NCBI GenBank assembly: GCA_937127245.1 | Contig: CAKZLU010000029.1 | Coordinates: 193,502 to 257,501 of the forward strand | Direction: 5' to 3' | Source: an uncultured Actinomycetes bacterium | GTDB taxonomy: Bacteria > Actinomycetota > Geothermincolia > Fen-727 > JACVIW01 | Length of the DNA: 64,000 nt | In this document: one piece after another, positions 1 through 8,719 of the stretch | How the letters are laid out: each line of letters begins with the position of its first letter | How positions within the stretch are numbered: position 1 is the first letter of the stretch | The notes under the pieces: generated by a model | Databases searched by the model: none | What the model was told of the DNA's origin: nothing | Seen by the model: only the letters and a program-made list of their open reading frames with translations | Program-made: the position numbers and the translations under genes

Positions 1-964
1 TGAGATTCTTGTTGTCGAACTTTGTTACAGCGACAAAGCATGATGCCTCTTCGATCCCGGCTTCGACAAGAACATCCTCTTCAAAAACAACCCCCTCAAT
101 GCACCTGCCTTCATACCGCGGGGGCAGGCGCCTGAAAAGGCCCGGGTTCTCATCTATTATGGTCACATCGTAGCCATCAAGCGACATCAGATAGCCGAGG
201 TGCGCCCCTACCTGGCTGCACCCTCCGATGATGATCTTAGTCTGGCCGTTTTGGGCGGGTTCTGTTTCCGAGGCTGGAATTTCTCTTTTCAATATTTCGC
301 ACTTTGCGGAGTGGCTGTCACTTAGGCACTCAAGCAGGACCGGCCAGCCGTCTTTACGCATTATCATTATTGCTTTGTCGTTTTCCTGGATTTTTGGGTC
401 ATCCTTTAGATCAATCACAGTGCCGTTGCGCTGGAGCAATATGAGTCTTGAGCTTATTCCGTAATTCAAACTTGAGGCTTTCTTACCTTTTGCCTGTGCG
501 GGTAAGGTAACCTCGATTACCTGGAGACCAACCGATGGGAGGTCCTCATGGATAATCAGGTCTTCTTCTTGAAATAGCTTTTCTCTTATTCTGTTTGTCA
601 TTAGAGTGGTACCGCATATATATTCGATTCCCATTTTGTAAAAGGTGAGTTCTTTGTCTGGATTGTAAAGGCGCGAAATCACTTTTGGAACTTCAAAGAC
701 GGATTTGGCGATCTCGGAAGCCATGAGATTAGTGCTATCGTAATTCGTTACCGCTGCGAAAACATCCGCATTTTCGATGCCCGCTTCTCTTAAAACATCC
801 TCGTCGAACGCGACACCCTCAATGGTTACGCCGTTGAACGTTCTCCCGAGCCTGTTGAAAGAACGGGCGTCTCTATCAATTATTACAACATCGTGACCCT
901 CATATGAAAGCGATTCTGCAAGGTTTGAACCAACTCTTCCGCATCCTGCGATAATAACGTGCAA
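1..964 (-). CDS. trkA: Trk potassium uptake system NAD-binding regulator TrkA (partial, C-terminus outside window)
   Basis: TrkA is the cytoplasmic ring-forming subunit that binds NAD(H)/nucleotides and gates the TrkH potassium channel. About 321 residues are visible. They hold two RCK modules, each opening with a Rossmann glycine motif: IIAGCGRVGSN near the N-terminus and IIGGCSQVGAH around residue 230, each followed by an acidic strand end (VVIID, VTIID). The C-terminal part continues left of base 1. The start is a TTG at 962-964: an in-frame stop lies seven codons upstream, and AGAAGGGG sits about 10 bases before the TTG. It is the last gene of a four-gene minus-strand operon with trkH. 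Family assignment is secure; the complete length cannot be seen. Confidence 0.9.
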   Translation of the reverse strand, partial: MHVIIAGCGRVGSNLAESLSYEGHDVVIIDRDARSFNRLGRTFNGVTIEGVAFDEDVLREAGIENADVFAAVTNYDSTNLMASEIAKSVFEVPKVISRLYNPDKELTFYKMGIEYICGTTLMTNRIREKLFQEEDLIIHEDLPSVGLQVIEVTLPAQAKGKKASSLNYGISSRLILLQRNGTVIDLKDDPKIQENDKAIMIMRKDGWPVLLECLSDSHSAKCEILKREIPASETEPAQNGQTKIIIGGCSQVGAHLGYLMSLDGYDVTIIDENPGLFRRLPPRYEGRCIEGVVFEEDVLVEAGIEEASCFVAVTKFDNKNL

Positions 965-1062
965 GAGTTCAACACCCCTTCTTCAATACTGTTCTTCAAG
1001 CACCGGTATTCCAACCTTTTACAGTCGGTTGATCTGGCGCAGTTCTCTTATAAATTTTATGT

Positions 1063-1653
1063 CTATTCAATTTTTTTTGCAGGTCTTCTTACCGCGAGCA
1101 AAAGAGCAATGGTTATTGACGATAGGACCAAAACAATAAGGAGTTTCCAGAACTGGATATGGTGTCGGATAAGGTGAGCGCTTTTCAATATTTCGACGTT
1201 TTCGGCGTGAATATCCATGTCGCCCCCGTGTTCAGCACACGCTCTATTGAAGACGCCCTCGATTCTTACGTACTGACCCTGTCTCTCGTAAGAACCTGGC
1301 ACAGATATTTCCTTAGCTTTATTATTCGGAACCCATACTCCAATCCCTATATTCCCGACCCCTTTGGGTTTAGATCCAGATGGTATAGATTGTTTGCTGT
1401 ATGGGTCGTCGTTTACGGTGATCAAAACATACTCTCCCCGTTGCAGTTTATCGCCGACCACCTCGCCTTCCACCATGACATTTCTGCCGTCATATTCTTT
1501 GGCGTTCTCAATTAGGTCGTTTATCCGCGTTTTCTCCGAACCGTGACAGGTGGAGCCGTGCGCGAGGATCAATGTTCCTGCCACAAGTACCGCGACAAGA
1601 ACTAACGCAAGAGCACCCAAGATCGATTTCGATGATTTCTTTGTATCTTTCAT
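1063..1653 (-). CDS. Membrane-anchored OB-fold-like protein of the trk operon
   Basis: This 196-residue protein has an N-terminal membrane segment (about residues 11-31), an exported middle domain and a second membrane helix near residues 168-188, followed by a basic tail. The middle part contains YDGRNVMVEGEVVG and later a glycine/valine-rich strand pattern typical of small OB folds such as CcmE-like or tRNA_anti-like domains. The assignment is by pattern only. Its ATG overlaps the trkH stop (ATGA), which implies translational coupling, and trkA follows. The position between the channel and its gating subunit suggests an accessory or assembly role in potassium uptake, but no specific function is recognisable. 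Confidence 0.75.
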   Translation of the reverse strand: MKDTKKSSKSILGALALVLVAVLVAGTLILAHGSTCHGSEKTRINDLIENAKEYDGRNVMVEGEVVGDKLQRGEYVLITVNDDPYSKQSIPSGSKPKGVGNIGIGVWVPNNKAKEISVPGSYERQGQYVRIEGVFNRACAEHGGDMDIHAENVEILKSAHLIRHHIQFWKLLIVLVLSSITIALLLAVRRPAKKIE

Positions 1654-3173
1654 CTAAGCGTTCTTTTCAATCTTTCCCCCCGATACAGGGAGACAATCAT
1701 CCCCCCAAGCGCAAAAACGCTCACGAACTCGAGTCTTCCAGCCCACATCGCGAATATGTAATAGATTTTTAGCAGTACCGGCATGCCCGGAGATACAAGT
1801 CCTGCTGAATGACCCGTGTTGCTCGCAGCGGAAACTGCGTCAAAGAAGGCGACGGAAGGAGAGTATCCGTACATTATCCCGAGAATTCCACCAACAACAT
1901 AGACGGCGACGTAGCATAGAATGATTGTCATAGCGCTTTTTATCATTCGATCGTCGAGAAAGATGTCCTTTATATGATGAATCTTCTCCACGACCACGCT
2001 AGATTCGGGAGACACCATTCTTCTGACATCCCATCTAATTGACCTGTAGAGGATTCCCATTCTGAACCCCTTGAACCCGCCTCCCGTGGAGCACGCGCTT
2101 GCTCCAATTGCCATTGCGATTATTGTCGCCCACATAGCGATAAAGCCGAATTCCTTGATGAAAGATGTCGCGTATATCGTATTGTTACCGGTCGTTGTGT
2201 GCGCGGAGACCAGGTTGTAAAACCCCTTCCTGAAGACAGACAAGGCGTTACCGTATGTGCCCATTTTTTGCATGCCTATTCCCATGATGAGTGCCGTGAT
2301 GGTAACTGTTGTCGCAAAAGACCTTATCTCGACGTTCTTGACGATCTCCGAGCGCTTTCCCTGCCAGACGGCGTAGTGGAGCGCGAAATTAAACGAGCCG
2401 ATTACGAAGATGACCATGGTCAAAATTTCAACAAGAAAACTGTGGTAATAGAGAAGATTAAGGCTTTGGGGAGCAAATCCGCCGGTTGACCATGCTCCCA
2501 TGAACAGCCATATTGAGTGGAGGAGGGAGCGTCCCGGAGACATTCCTTCGAAAGAGAGGGATATCCAGAGAGCGGCGCTGCCAACAATCAAATACGTGAG
2601 GCTTATGATCCAGATGGCTCGTGCCGTTTGAATGACGTTCGGTAGAATTTTTTCTTCTTTTCCCTCTCCGACGTATATCTTGAAAGCTCCTGCGGTTCCG
2701 GCAAAAAGAAAAGTGAGCGTGAAGACAATTATCCCCTGTCCACCCACGTAGGTAAGCAAGTGTCTCCACATGTTCAAGCCGTTTGAGGCGTGGTCGAGAT
2801 CTTGTAGAAGATAGAGACCAGTGGTTGTGTATCCGCTCATCAGGTCGAAACACGCATCGAGGTAAGACCCAAAATGACCGGAAAGGTAGTGCGGGATCGC
2901 TCCGAGGACCATCGCCACAATCCATCCAGCAGCGGCGACGATGAGGCCGTGAGACCATGAGAAATCTTTTTCAGAGTGGCATGTCAGTTCGGTTGTGAGA
3001 CTAAAAATCAGGCAGGTGAGGATACCGATAGCGAAGTCCAGAGCCACGTTCCATTCGGAGGAAAGCGCGGCGACCCCGAGGGGAATGAGCATGATCGCGC
3101 CAACGCCGAGAATAACATGGCCGATACCCCAGCCTATGAGTTTGAGGTCTTCTCGTAGAGGAGCAAAAATCAT
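1650..3173 (-). CDS. trkH: Trk-type potassium uptake transporter TrkH
   Basis: This 507-residue polytopic membrane protein belongs to the TrkH/KtrB superfamily, which conducts K+ through four M1-P-M2 repeats. Filter-like motifs are visible: SGYTTTGL, AWSTGGFAP, AHTTTGNNT and SNTGHSAG. There are about ten to twelve hydrophobic stretches, and an ACSTGGGFKG loop typical of TrkH. The ATG at 3173 overlaps the stop of the preceding 51-codon gene by ATGA, and the trkH stop overlaps the next ATG in the same way. The operon therefore looks tightly coupled, and trkA two genes downstream supplies the cognate regulatory subunit. Confidence 0.95.
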   Translation of the reverse strand: MIFAPLREDLKLIGWGIGHVILGVGAIMLIPLGVAALSSEWNVALDFAIGILTCLIFSLTTELTCHSEKDFSWSHGLIVAAAGWIVAMVLGAIPHYLSGHFGSYLDACFDLMSGYTTTGLYLLQDLDHASNGLNMWRHLLTYVGGQGIIVFTLTFLFAGTAGAFKIYVGEGKEEKILPNVIQTARAIWIISLTYLIVGSAALWISLSFEGMSPGRSLLHSIWLFMGAWSTGGFAPQSLNLLYYHSFLVEILTMVIFVIGSFNFALHYAVWQGKRSEIVKNVEIRSFATTVTITALIMGIGMQKMGTYGNALSVFRKGFYNLVSAHTTTGNNTIYATSFIKEFGFIAMWATIIAMAIGASACSTGGGFKGFRMGILYRSIRWDVRRMVSPESSVVVEKIHHIKDIFLDDRMIKSAMTIILCYVAVYVVGGILGIMYGYSPSVAFFDAVSAASNTGHSAGLVSPGMPVLLKIYYIFAMWAGRLEFVSVFALGGMIVSLYRGERLKRTLR

Positions 3174-3325
3174 CTTACGGTTTTCTCCAGAACAAAATAA
3201 AGCAGCATGACGGCAGATGAGAGGGCTAAAACAAAAGCTATTTCGGTCAGAATCCCCAGAAAGTAATTCAAGCCGGTAGTAAAAGCGAAACGAGATTTAT
3301 ATTTGTTCCTTCGAGTTCGTTTCAT
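3170..3325 (-). CDS. Small single-pass membrane protein, first gene of the trk operon
   Basis: A 51-codon ORF lies immediately upstream of trkH, with its TGA overlapping the trkH ATG (ATGA). The product starts with a very basic segment (MKRTRRNKYKSR). One hydrophobic helix follows (about residues 22-44, including LGILTEIAFVLALSSAVMLL), then a short tail ending KTVR. A GAGGACGAG ribosome-binding site directly precedes the ATG. Length, coupling and the positive-inside arrangement argue for a real microprotein. By analogy with KdpF of the Kdp system it could stabilise or tune the transporter, but no homology is evident and the function is unknown. Confidence 0.7.
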   Translation of the reverse strand: MKRTRRNKYKSRFAFTTGLNYFLGILTEIAFVLALSSAVMLLYFVLEKTVR

Positions 3326-3493
3326 CTCGTCCTCGTTGTTTCAATACCCGGTGGAATTCGAGATTTAAAGCCCAAACAATTTTAAGAACAAGCGGGACCC
3401 CATTCAAGCGCTCGAAAGAAATTTGAACATCCGTTCTTCATTGATTTTAAGCGGGCGAACAAGTGAATGGGAGCAAAATTTCCAACCGCTTTC

Positions 3494-4501
3494 TTAACAG
3501 ATTCTCGGAAGCTGTTCGCCTGAAGGCATGGTGAGTATCCTGCGCGAGCCGATTGATGTTGCGAGGCGTACTTCTCCAGGCGGACCCTCCAACACTTTTC
3601 CTATGACGCACGAATCGGACCCGTACTTCTGGCTTCTCATCTTTGAAACGATTTCTTCTGCGTCTTCGCTCTTTACGGCGGCAAGCACCTTACCCTCATT
3701 TGCCACGCCCAAAGGGTCAAGACCGAGAACCTCGCAAATGCCCCGCACCTCGTCTCGAACAGGGATACTCTCCTCCCAGATCTCTATGGAACATTTCGAG
3801 GCGTCAGCAATCTCATTTAGAGCCGATGCGAGACCCCCTCTGGTTGGGTCTCTTAAAGCGTGGACCTCGCCTGAGGCTAACATTGTCTCCACGAGGCTGC
3901 TAAGCGGCGCGCAATCTGACTCGACGCTTACTTTGAAAGGAAAAGTTTCCCTGTAGGTTACGATTGCGATGCCGTGGTCGCCTATTGTTCCGTTGATTAT
4001 CAGAGCATCACCTGGTTTGGCTTTTGCTACGCTAATCAAGGGTTCTTCACGTATCACTCCGACGCCCGAAGTGTTTATGAAAAGCCCATCGGCTTTGCCT
4101 CGCTCAACCACTTTTGTGTCGCCGGCCACGATTGCCACACCGGCTTCCTCGGCCGCTTTCTTGGCGGATTTCAGGATTTTTCTGAGGTCAGCGATTGAAA
4201 AGCCCTCTTCTATGATTAAACCAACTGATATCCACAGGGGTTTTGCACCTCGCATTGACAGGTCATTTACGGTTCCGCAGATAGCGAGTTTTCCGATATC
4301 TCCTCCGGGAAAGAATAGAGGATTTACCACATAGGAATCGGTGGTGAATGCAAGTTTCGCTCCGGGGGCGTCCAAAACCGCTGCATCCTCCAAAACGGTC
4401 TGAGCTCGGTCGCTTAAAACGGGGATTATTTCCTCGTTCAGTAACCTATGCATGATAAGCCCACCGCCACCGTGAGAAATCTTGATCAAGTTGTCCTTCA
4501 T
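3494..4501 (-). CDS. hypE: Hydrogenase maturation protein HypE
   Basis: HypE dehydrates a C-terminal thiocarboxamide, made with HypF from carbamoyl phosphate, to a thiocyanate that supplies the CN ligands of the NiFe site. The 335-residue protein has the PurM/SelD-like ATP-binding architecture, including SHGGGGLIMHRLL at the N-terminus, FTTDSYVV and VAGDTKVVERG. It ends in the diagnostic PRIC, whose last Cys is the modified residue. AAAGGAG lies seven bases before the ATG. It is the last gene of the maturation cluster, 45 bases after hypD. Confidence 0.97.
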   Translation of the reverse strand: MKDNLIKISHGGGGLIMHRLLNEEIIPVLSDRAQTVLEDAAVLDAPGAKLAFTTDSYVVNPLFFPGGDIGKLAICGTVNDLSMRGAKPLWISVGLIIEEGFSIADLRKILKSAKKAAEEAGVAIVAGDTKVVERGKADGLFINTSGVGVIREEPLISVAKAKPGDALIINGTIGDHGIAIVTYRETFPFKVSVESDCAPLSSLVETMLASGEVHALRDPTRGGLASALNEIADASKCSIEIWEESIPVRDEVRGICEVLGLDPLGVANEGKVLAAVKSEDAEEIVSKMRSQKYGSDSCVIGKVLEGPPGEVRLATSIGSRRILTMPSGEQLPRIC

Positions 4502-4546
4502 AAAGGATCTCCTTTAAAGGAATATGCCGTTGAATCGAAGATAATG

Positions 4547-5620
4547 TTAATCGCCGTAAATATAGTAAGAGGCGCAGGTGCCTTCTGATGAAACCATACA
4601 CGGACCAACCGGACTCTCCGGCGTGCATGATTTTCCGAAAAGGGGACATTCATTTGGTTTTACCCTGCCTCTGATTACGTCTCCGCAGACACAGCCCTTT
4701 TTCTCTTTTGGCTCGGGTAACTCCACATCAAAGGAAGATGCGCTGAATTGGGCGAATTCGCTTTTAAGATCGAGACCGCTTTGCGGTATCTCGGAGATTC
4801 CACGCCAAAGCGCGCTAACTTTTTCGAATACGCTGTACATAACATTCAGCGCTTTCGGGTTTCCCTCAGGTCTGACCGCCCTTGCGTAACCTATTTCAAC
4901 CGCGGGGTTTGTCTTTTTCATATCTGAAATCATGCTGATGGCGCTGAGAATATCCAGGGGTTCAAAGCCGGCAATCACGCAGGGGATTCCGAATTCGCGA
5001 GGTATGAACTCATAAGGTTTGCTCCCGATAATCGCGCTCACGTGGCCCGGAAGAATGAGTCCGTCAAGATGGAGGTCTTCAGTTGACAGAAGCGCTTTAA
5101 GAGCTGGCGGTATGAGTTTGTGAAGGGATAAGACATAAAAATTTGACACATTTTCATCTTTCGCTTTCAGAACGGTGGCCGCAACAGCTGGGGCTGTTGT
5201 CTCAAAACCTATTCCCAGAAAGACGACCTTCTTATCCGGTTGTTCTTTGGCGATTTTTAAAGCTTCGAGCGGAGAGTAGACAACGCGCACAAGAGCTCCT
5301 TTGGCTTTTGCGTCAGAAAGCGAGCTCTCGCTTCCCGGGACTCTCATCATATCGCCGAAGGTCGCAAGAACGACATCTGGCATGAGGGAAATGGCGATGG
5401 CCCGGTCTATGTCGGTATCTGAAGTTACGCACACTGGACAGCCGGGACCTGAGATCAGTTCAACGTCAGGGGAAAGAAGAGGCCTCAGAGCGGACCTGGC
5501 GATTGCCATGGTGTGAGTTCCGCAGACTTCCATAATTCTCATGCGAGTGCCTGATGATTTTATTTTATGCGCGAGTTTCTCCGCAGCGACAGGATTTCTG
5601 AACTCATCGATATACTTCAT
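4547..5620 (-). CDS. hypD: Hydrogenase maturation protein HypD
   Basis: HypD is the [4Fe-4S] scaffold on which, together with HypC, the Fe(CN)2CO unit is assembled. The 357-residue sequence shows the family motifs: VCGTHTMAI, SGPGCPVCVT, FGDMMRVPGS, GIGFETTAP and LPGHVSAIIGS. The C-terminal Cys-rich part carries the cluster ligands (GCVCGDVIRG, CPLFGKSC). The ATG directly follows the hypC stop, so translation is probably coupled. Length and motif order are standard. Confidence 0.98.
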   Translation of the reverse strand: MKYIDEFRNPVAAEKLAHKIKSSGTRMRIMEVCGTHTMAIARSALRPLLSPDVELISGPGCPVCVTSDTDIDRAIAISLMPDVVLATFGDMMRVPGSESSLSDAKAKGALVRVVYSPLEALKIAKEQPDKKVVFLGIGFETTAPAVAATVLKAKDENVSNFYVLSLHKLIPPALKALLSTEDLHLDGLILPGHVSAIIGSKPYEFIPREFGIPCVIAGFEPLDILSAISMISDMKKTNPAVEIGYARAVRPEGNPKALNVMYSVFEKVSALWRGISEIPQSGLDLKSEFAQFSASSFDVELPEPKEKKGCVCGDVIRGRVKPNECPLFGKSCTPESPVGPCMVSSEGTCASYYIYGD

Positions 5621-5863
5621 CTATTCACTAAGACCTTTCATCTCATCGAGGTTTTTTATCTCTTCAAGGAGACTTATCGTTTTTTGAGCCTCTTCGCTGT
5701 CGATCTTTTCTATGGCGAAGCCGGCGTGAATAAGGAGATAGTCGCCGGGCTTCACATCTTCAACCAGCATGACGCTTGCTTCCATCGTTACGTTGCCTAT
5801 TTCGACGGTTGCGATGTTGTCATCGTGAATTTGAACAACTATCGCTGGCACGGCAAGACACAC
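5621..5863 (-). CDS. hypC: Hydrogenase maturation chaperone HypC
   Basis: HypC shuttles the Fe(CN)2CO group with HypD and binds the large-subunit precursor; its N-terminal Cys, exposed after Met removal, is essential. The best start is the GTG at 5863, giving MCLAVP with Cys at position 2. A strong AAGGAG lies eight bases upstream of this GTG. An earlier in-frame GTG at 5872 nearly abuts that site and would add three residues before the Cys. The product is then 80 residues. Typical features are the short beta-barrel region and VKPGDYLLIHAGFAIEKID. The gene sits five bases after the hypF stop and abuts hypD. Confidence 0.95.
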   Translation of the reverse strand: MCLAVPAIVVQIHDDNIATVEIGNVTMEASVMLVEDVKPGDYLLIHAGFAIEKIDSEEAQKTISLLEEIKNLDEMKGLSE

Positions 5864-5868
5864 CTGGA

Positions 5869-8148
5869 TCACTCCTTCATCTGATTGAACTTATGGGCTG
5901 CAATTATTGCTTGACCGAGCGATATCCCTCCATCATTACATGGCACGCGTCTATGTACGAAAACATCAAACCCTATTTTTTTTAGTTTTTCCAGTACCAG
6001 ACCAGTTAGTTTAACATTCTGGAACACCCCGCCGGAAAGAACAACGCGGTGCTTACCGAAAATTGAGGATATCTCTTTTACAACTTCGATTATTATCTCG
6101 CATATAGTGTTGTGAAATTTTCCGGCAATATCGCTTGCATCCACGCACTTAGCTATATCATTCATTATTTCGCTGAATATGTGTCTTGTGTCGGCGACAA
6201 TGATTCCGTCTTTCTCGGTTAGCTCAAAAGGGTACTCTCCTTTGGCGTCAGATGAAATCGCTTCCAGTTCCATAGCAGCCTGACCATCGTGGACGCATCT
6301 GTCTCTCAGTCCGGTCAGGACAGCAACCGCATCAAACAGCCGTCCAGCGCCGGAGGTAAGGGGAGCGTTGAATCCGCTTTCCACCTGAAAGACCATTGCT
6401 TTTAGTTCATCCTCATCTACTTTGGCGTAAGAAACGAGCCTGTCAGCGGCGCTTATGGCATCCTCGAGCGCTTCTGAAAGTATCCCGAATAGCATTCGGT
6501 ACAGCCTGTAAATGCAGGCGTCGCCGCCAGGCATAGGATAAGGATAAAGTGAGGCGACTCTCTTGTAGTCGTTTTCATCGGCAATAAGGAACTCCCCACC
6601 CCAAATGTTGCCGTCATCCCCGTAACCGGTACCGTCGAAGGCTACCCCGAGCACCTCGCCTGAGATTTCGTTGTCTGCTGAGCAGCTTACGACATGGGCA
6701 TGATGGTGTTGCACGGCTATTTTAGGCATATCTAACTCTGTAGCCAGCCTTGTGGTAACGTAGTCCGGGTGAAGGTCGTGTGCGGCAACCGTGGGATTTA
6801 GGGAAAACAACCTTAATATGGCGCTCATCGCCTCACGGAAATGCTCCACCTCTGAAGCGCTATCCATATCCCCGATATGCTGACTGACGAAACCTTGACC
6901 TTTCTTAAGCACGCAGAAGGTGTTTTTAAGGTCCGCGCCGAATGCCACGACTTGTGTATTTCCATCATACTTAACGGTCAGGGGATACGGCGCGTATCCC
7001 CTCGCGCGCCTAACGGGGTAAACACCGCCAGCGAAGAACCGTACGACCGAATCGTCATAGCGCGTCACGATTTCCCTGTTGTGGACGAGGAAATAATCAG
7101 CGATATTTCTTAATTTTTCCAAAGCCTCGGAATCCTTTGTTACGATTGGTTCGCTGGATACGTTCCCGCTTGTCATGACAAGGGGAAAATCAATCTCTTC
7201 CATCAGTAAATGATGCAAAGGTGTGTATGGAAGAAAAACTCCCTGGACATTCAGGATTCCCGCAACCGCATCTGAAATTGGAGAATCTTCCCGTTCCTCG
7301 AGAAGGACTATTGGAGCGGCCGGGGAGGAGAGAAGGCGCTCTTCGGCTTCCGAAGTCTTACAGTATTGGCGCACAGTGTCGAGGTCGCGAATCATTATCG
7401 CAAATGGTTTTTCATAACGCTTCTTGCGTGACCTTAACGTTGTAACCGCGGTATCAGAGGTTGCGTCGCAGGCCAGATGAAATCCCCCCAGACCCTTAAG
7501 GGCGAGAATTTTCCCGTTTTTTAAAATTTCAACCGCTTTATCGATGGGGTCTCCTGGAATATCCGATCCCCGGTTATCAACTAAAAAAAGTCTTGGACCG
7601 CAGACCGGGCACGCGTTTGGCTGGGCGTGATATCTCCTGTCGTGAGGGTCATTGTATTCTCGCTCGCAGTCGGGGCACATCTTGAATGCTGACATTGATG
7701 TGAAAGGACGGTCATAAGGGGTTTCTTTGATTATGGTGAATCTCGGACCGCAGTTAGTGCAATTGATAAAGGGGTATCTGTATCTTCTGTCTTCCGGGTC
7801 AAAAAGTTCTTGAAGGCAATCTGGGCACGTCGCAAGATCTGGCGATATTAATACTTCGCGCTTCCCGTCCCGCCTGCTCGGAATTATCTTAAACCCTTTT
7901 CCTTCGTAAGGCGGCTCTTCATCAATTTTGATTTCCTCAATCACGGCCTGGGGCGGGTGTCTTTTGCGCAGCGCGTCCAAGAATTGCGATAAAGAATTCT
8001 CATCGCCCGAAACCAGAATTTCCACCCCGGTCGTGTCGTTTGTTACCCATCCGTTAAGCGAGTTCTCGCAAGCCAGACGGTAAACGAATGGGCGAAAGCC
8101 CACGCCCTGCACTATCCCCTTAATTTTGACTTTCAGAGCTCTCGACAT
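5869..8148 (-). CDS. hypF: Carbamoyltransferase HypF
   Basis: HypF transfers carbamoyl from carbamoyl phosphate to the C-terminal Cys of HypE, starting cyanide ligand synthesis. The 759-residue protein has the full domain order. An acylphosphatase domain comes first (GIVQGVGFRPFVYRLA, residues 10-25). A double zinc finger follows near 108-185 (CPDC, CTNCGPR, CPDCEREY, CPVCGPR), then a YrdC-like domain (ALKGLGGFHLACDA). The C-terminal part is a Kae1-like carbamoyltransferase (VQHHHAHVVSC, GTGYGDDG). It overlaps the upstream protease gene by about 29 bases, so a slightly later start is possible, although no better ribosome-binding site is obvious. Confidence 0.97.
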   Translation of the reverse strand: MSRALKVKIKGIVQGVGFRPFVYRLACENSLNGWVTNDTTGVEILVSGDENSLSQFLDALRKRHPPQAVIEEIKIDEEPPYEGKGFKIIPSRRDGKREVLISPDLATCPDCLQELFDPEDRRYRYPFINCTNCGPRFTIIKETPYDRPFTSMSAFKMCPDCEREYNDPHDRRYHAQPNACPVCGPRLFLVDNRGSDIPGDPIDKAVEILKNGKILALKGLGGFHLACDATSDTAVTTLRSRKKRYEKPFAIMIRDLDTVRQYCKTSEAEERLLSSPAAPIVLLEEREDSPISDAVAGILNVQGVFLPYTPLHHLLMEEIDFPLVMTSGNVSSEPIVTKDSEALEKLRNIADYFLVHNREIVTRYDDSVVRFFAGGVYPVRRARGYAPYPLTVKYDGNTQVVAFGADLKNTFCVLKKGQGFVSQHIGDMDSASEVEHFREAMSAILRLFSLNPTVAAHDLHPDYVTTRLATELDMPKIAVQHHHAHVVSCSADNEISGEVLGVAFDGTGYGDDGNIWGGEFLIADENDYKRVASLYPYPMPGGDACIYRLYRMLFGILSEALEDAISAADRLVSYAKVDEDELKAMVFQVESGFNAPLTSGAGRLFDAVAVLTGLRDRCVHDGQAAMELEAISSDAKGEYPFELTEKDGIIVADTRHIFSEIMNDIAKCVDASDIAGKFHNTICEIIIEVVKEISSIFGKHRVVLSGGVFQNVKLTGLVLEKLKKIGFDVFVHRRVPCNDGGISLGQAIIAAHKFNQMKE

Positions 8149-8623
8149 AGTTTTTCACTTCATCGACCACAAGGTCGCAAACTTTTTTCACAGCCCTCTC
8201 CACTTCTTCGCTTAACTCCATACCGACCCCGATGTTTTTTACCTGTATTCCGTAAACGACAACATTTTCAGGACAAGAATCCGTAAGTGAAGCCGCCGCA
8301 AGCAGTTCGGAGACCCCAAATTCGTGAAGCGATAGCGGCGTTTTATTGTTCTCCAGGGCAATTTCGCGTGGATTGAAACGAAAGATAGAACCGGCTTTCT
8401 CGCCCGCCTCAATCCCATCGATGAAAATAGCCATTGTGCGCCTTTCGAGAAAGGGTAAGAGGTCGGCGCAGTAAACGCTTCCCTCTATCACATCTATTTC
8501 GGGAAGCATTTCGCTGAGTTTTCTTGCAACGGCAACGCCCACGCCATCGTCGCCCATGATTGGATTGCCTATTCCTATTATCACGATCTTGTCTTTTTTC
8601 ATGTCTGTTTTGTCTTTACTCAA
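8120..8623 (-). CDS. NiFe hydrogenase maturation protease (HyaD/HybD/HoxM family)
   Basis: This endopeptidase removes the C-terminal peptide of the hydrogenase large subunit after nickel insertion. The 167-residue protein shows the family signature GIGNPIMGDDGVGV near residues 17-30, including the Asn/Asp that sense nickel. FIDGIEAG is the second metal-binding Asp region, and SLHEFGVSELL contains the conserved His. Its substrate is probably the large subunit encoded at 11718-13280, which ends in a cleavable tail. The TTG at 8623 is the longest start; an internal ATG at 8602 is an alternative and neither has a clear ribosome-binding site. Confidence 0.95.
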   Translation of the reverse strand: MSKDKTDMKKDKIVIIGIGNPIMGDDGVGVAVARKLSEMLPEIDVIEGSVYCADLLPFLERRTMAIFIDGIEAGEKAGSIFRFNPREIALENNKTPLSLHEFGVSELLAAASLTDSCPENVVVYGIQVKNIGVGMELSEEVERAVKKVCDLVVDEVKNYVESSESQN

Positions 8624-8661
8624 GCCCTTTTTAAATCTCGACGTTCGCTTCTAAATGATAG

Positions 8662-8691
8662 CAAAAGCCCCCGCACAATGCGGGGGCTTTT
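8662..8691 (-). terminator. Rho-independent terminator after the hydrogenase-Rnf operon
   Basis: An almost perfect hairpin has arms AAAGCCCCCGCA and TGCGGGGGCTTT around a short AT loop and is flanked by T-runs on both strands. It lies 29 bases beyond the rnfD-like stop on the minus strand. It separates the structural hydrogenase operon from the maturation operon downstream. Confidence 0.9.
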
Positions 8692-8719
8692 AGCCATTTG
8701 GTTTATTAATGGAAATCCC

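Noticed and set aside
2199-2958. Long open frames opposite trkH, and similar frames opposite hypF, rnfC, ppdK and other genes
   Set aside because: They lie entirely within well-supported genes on the other strand, lack ribosome-binding sites and have unnatural residue composition.
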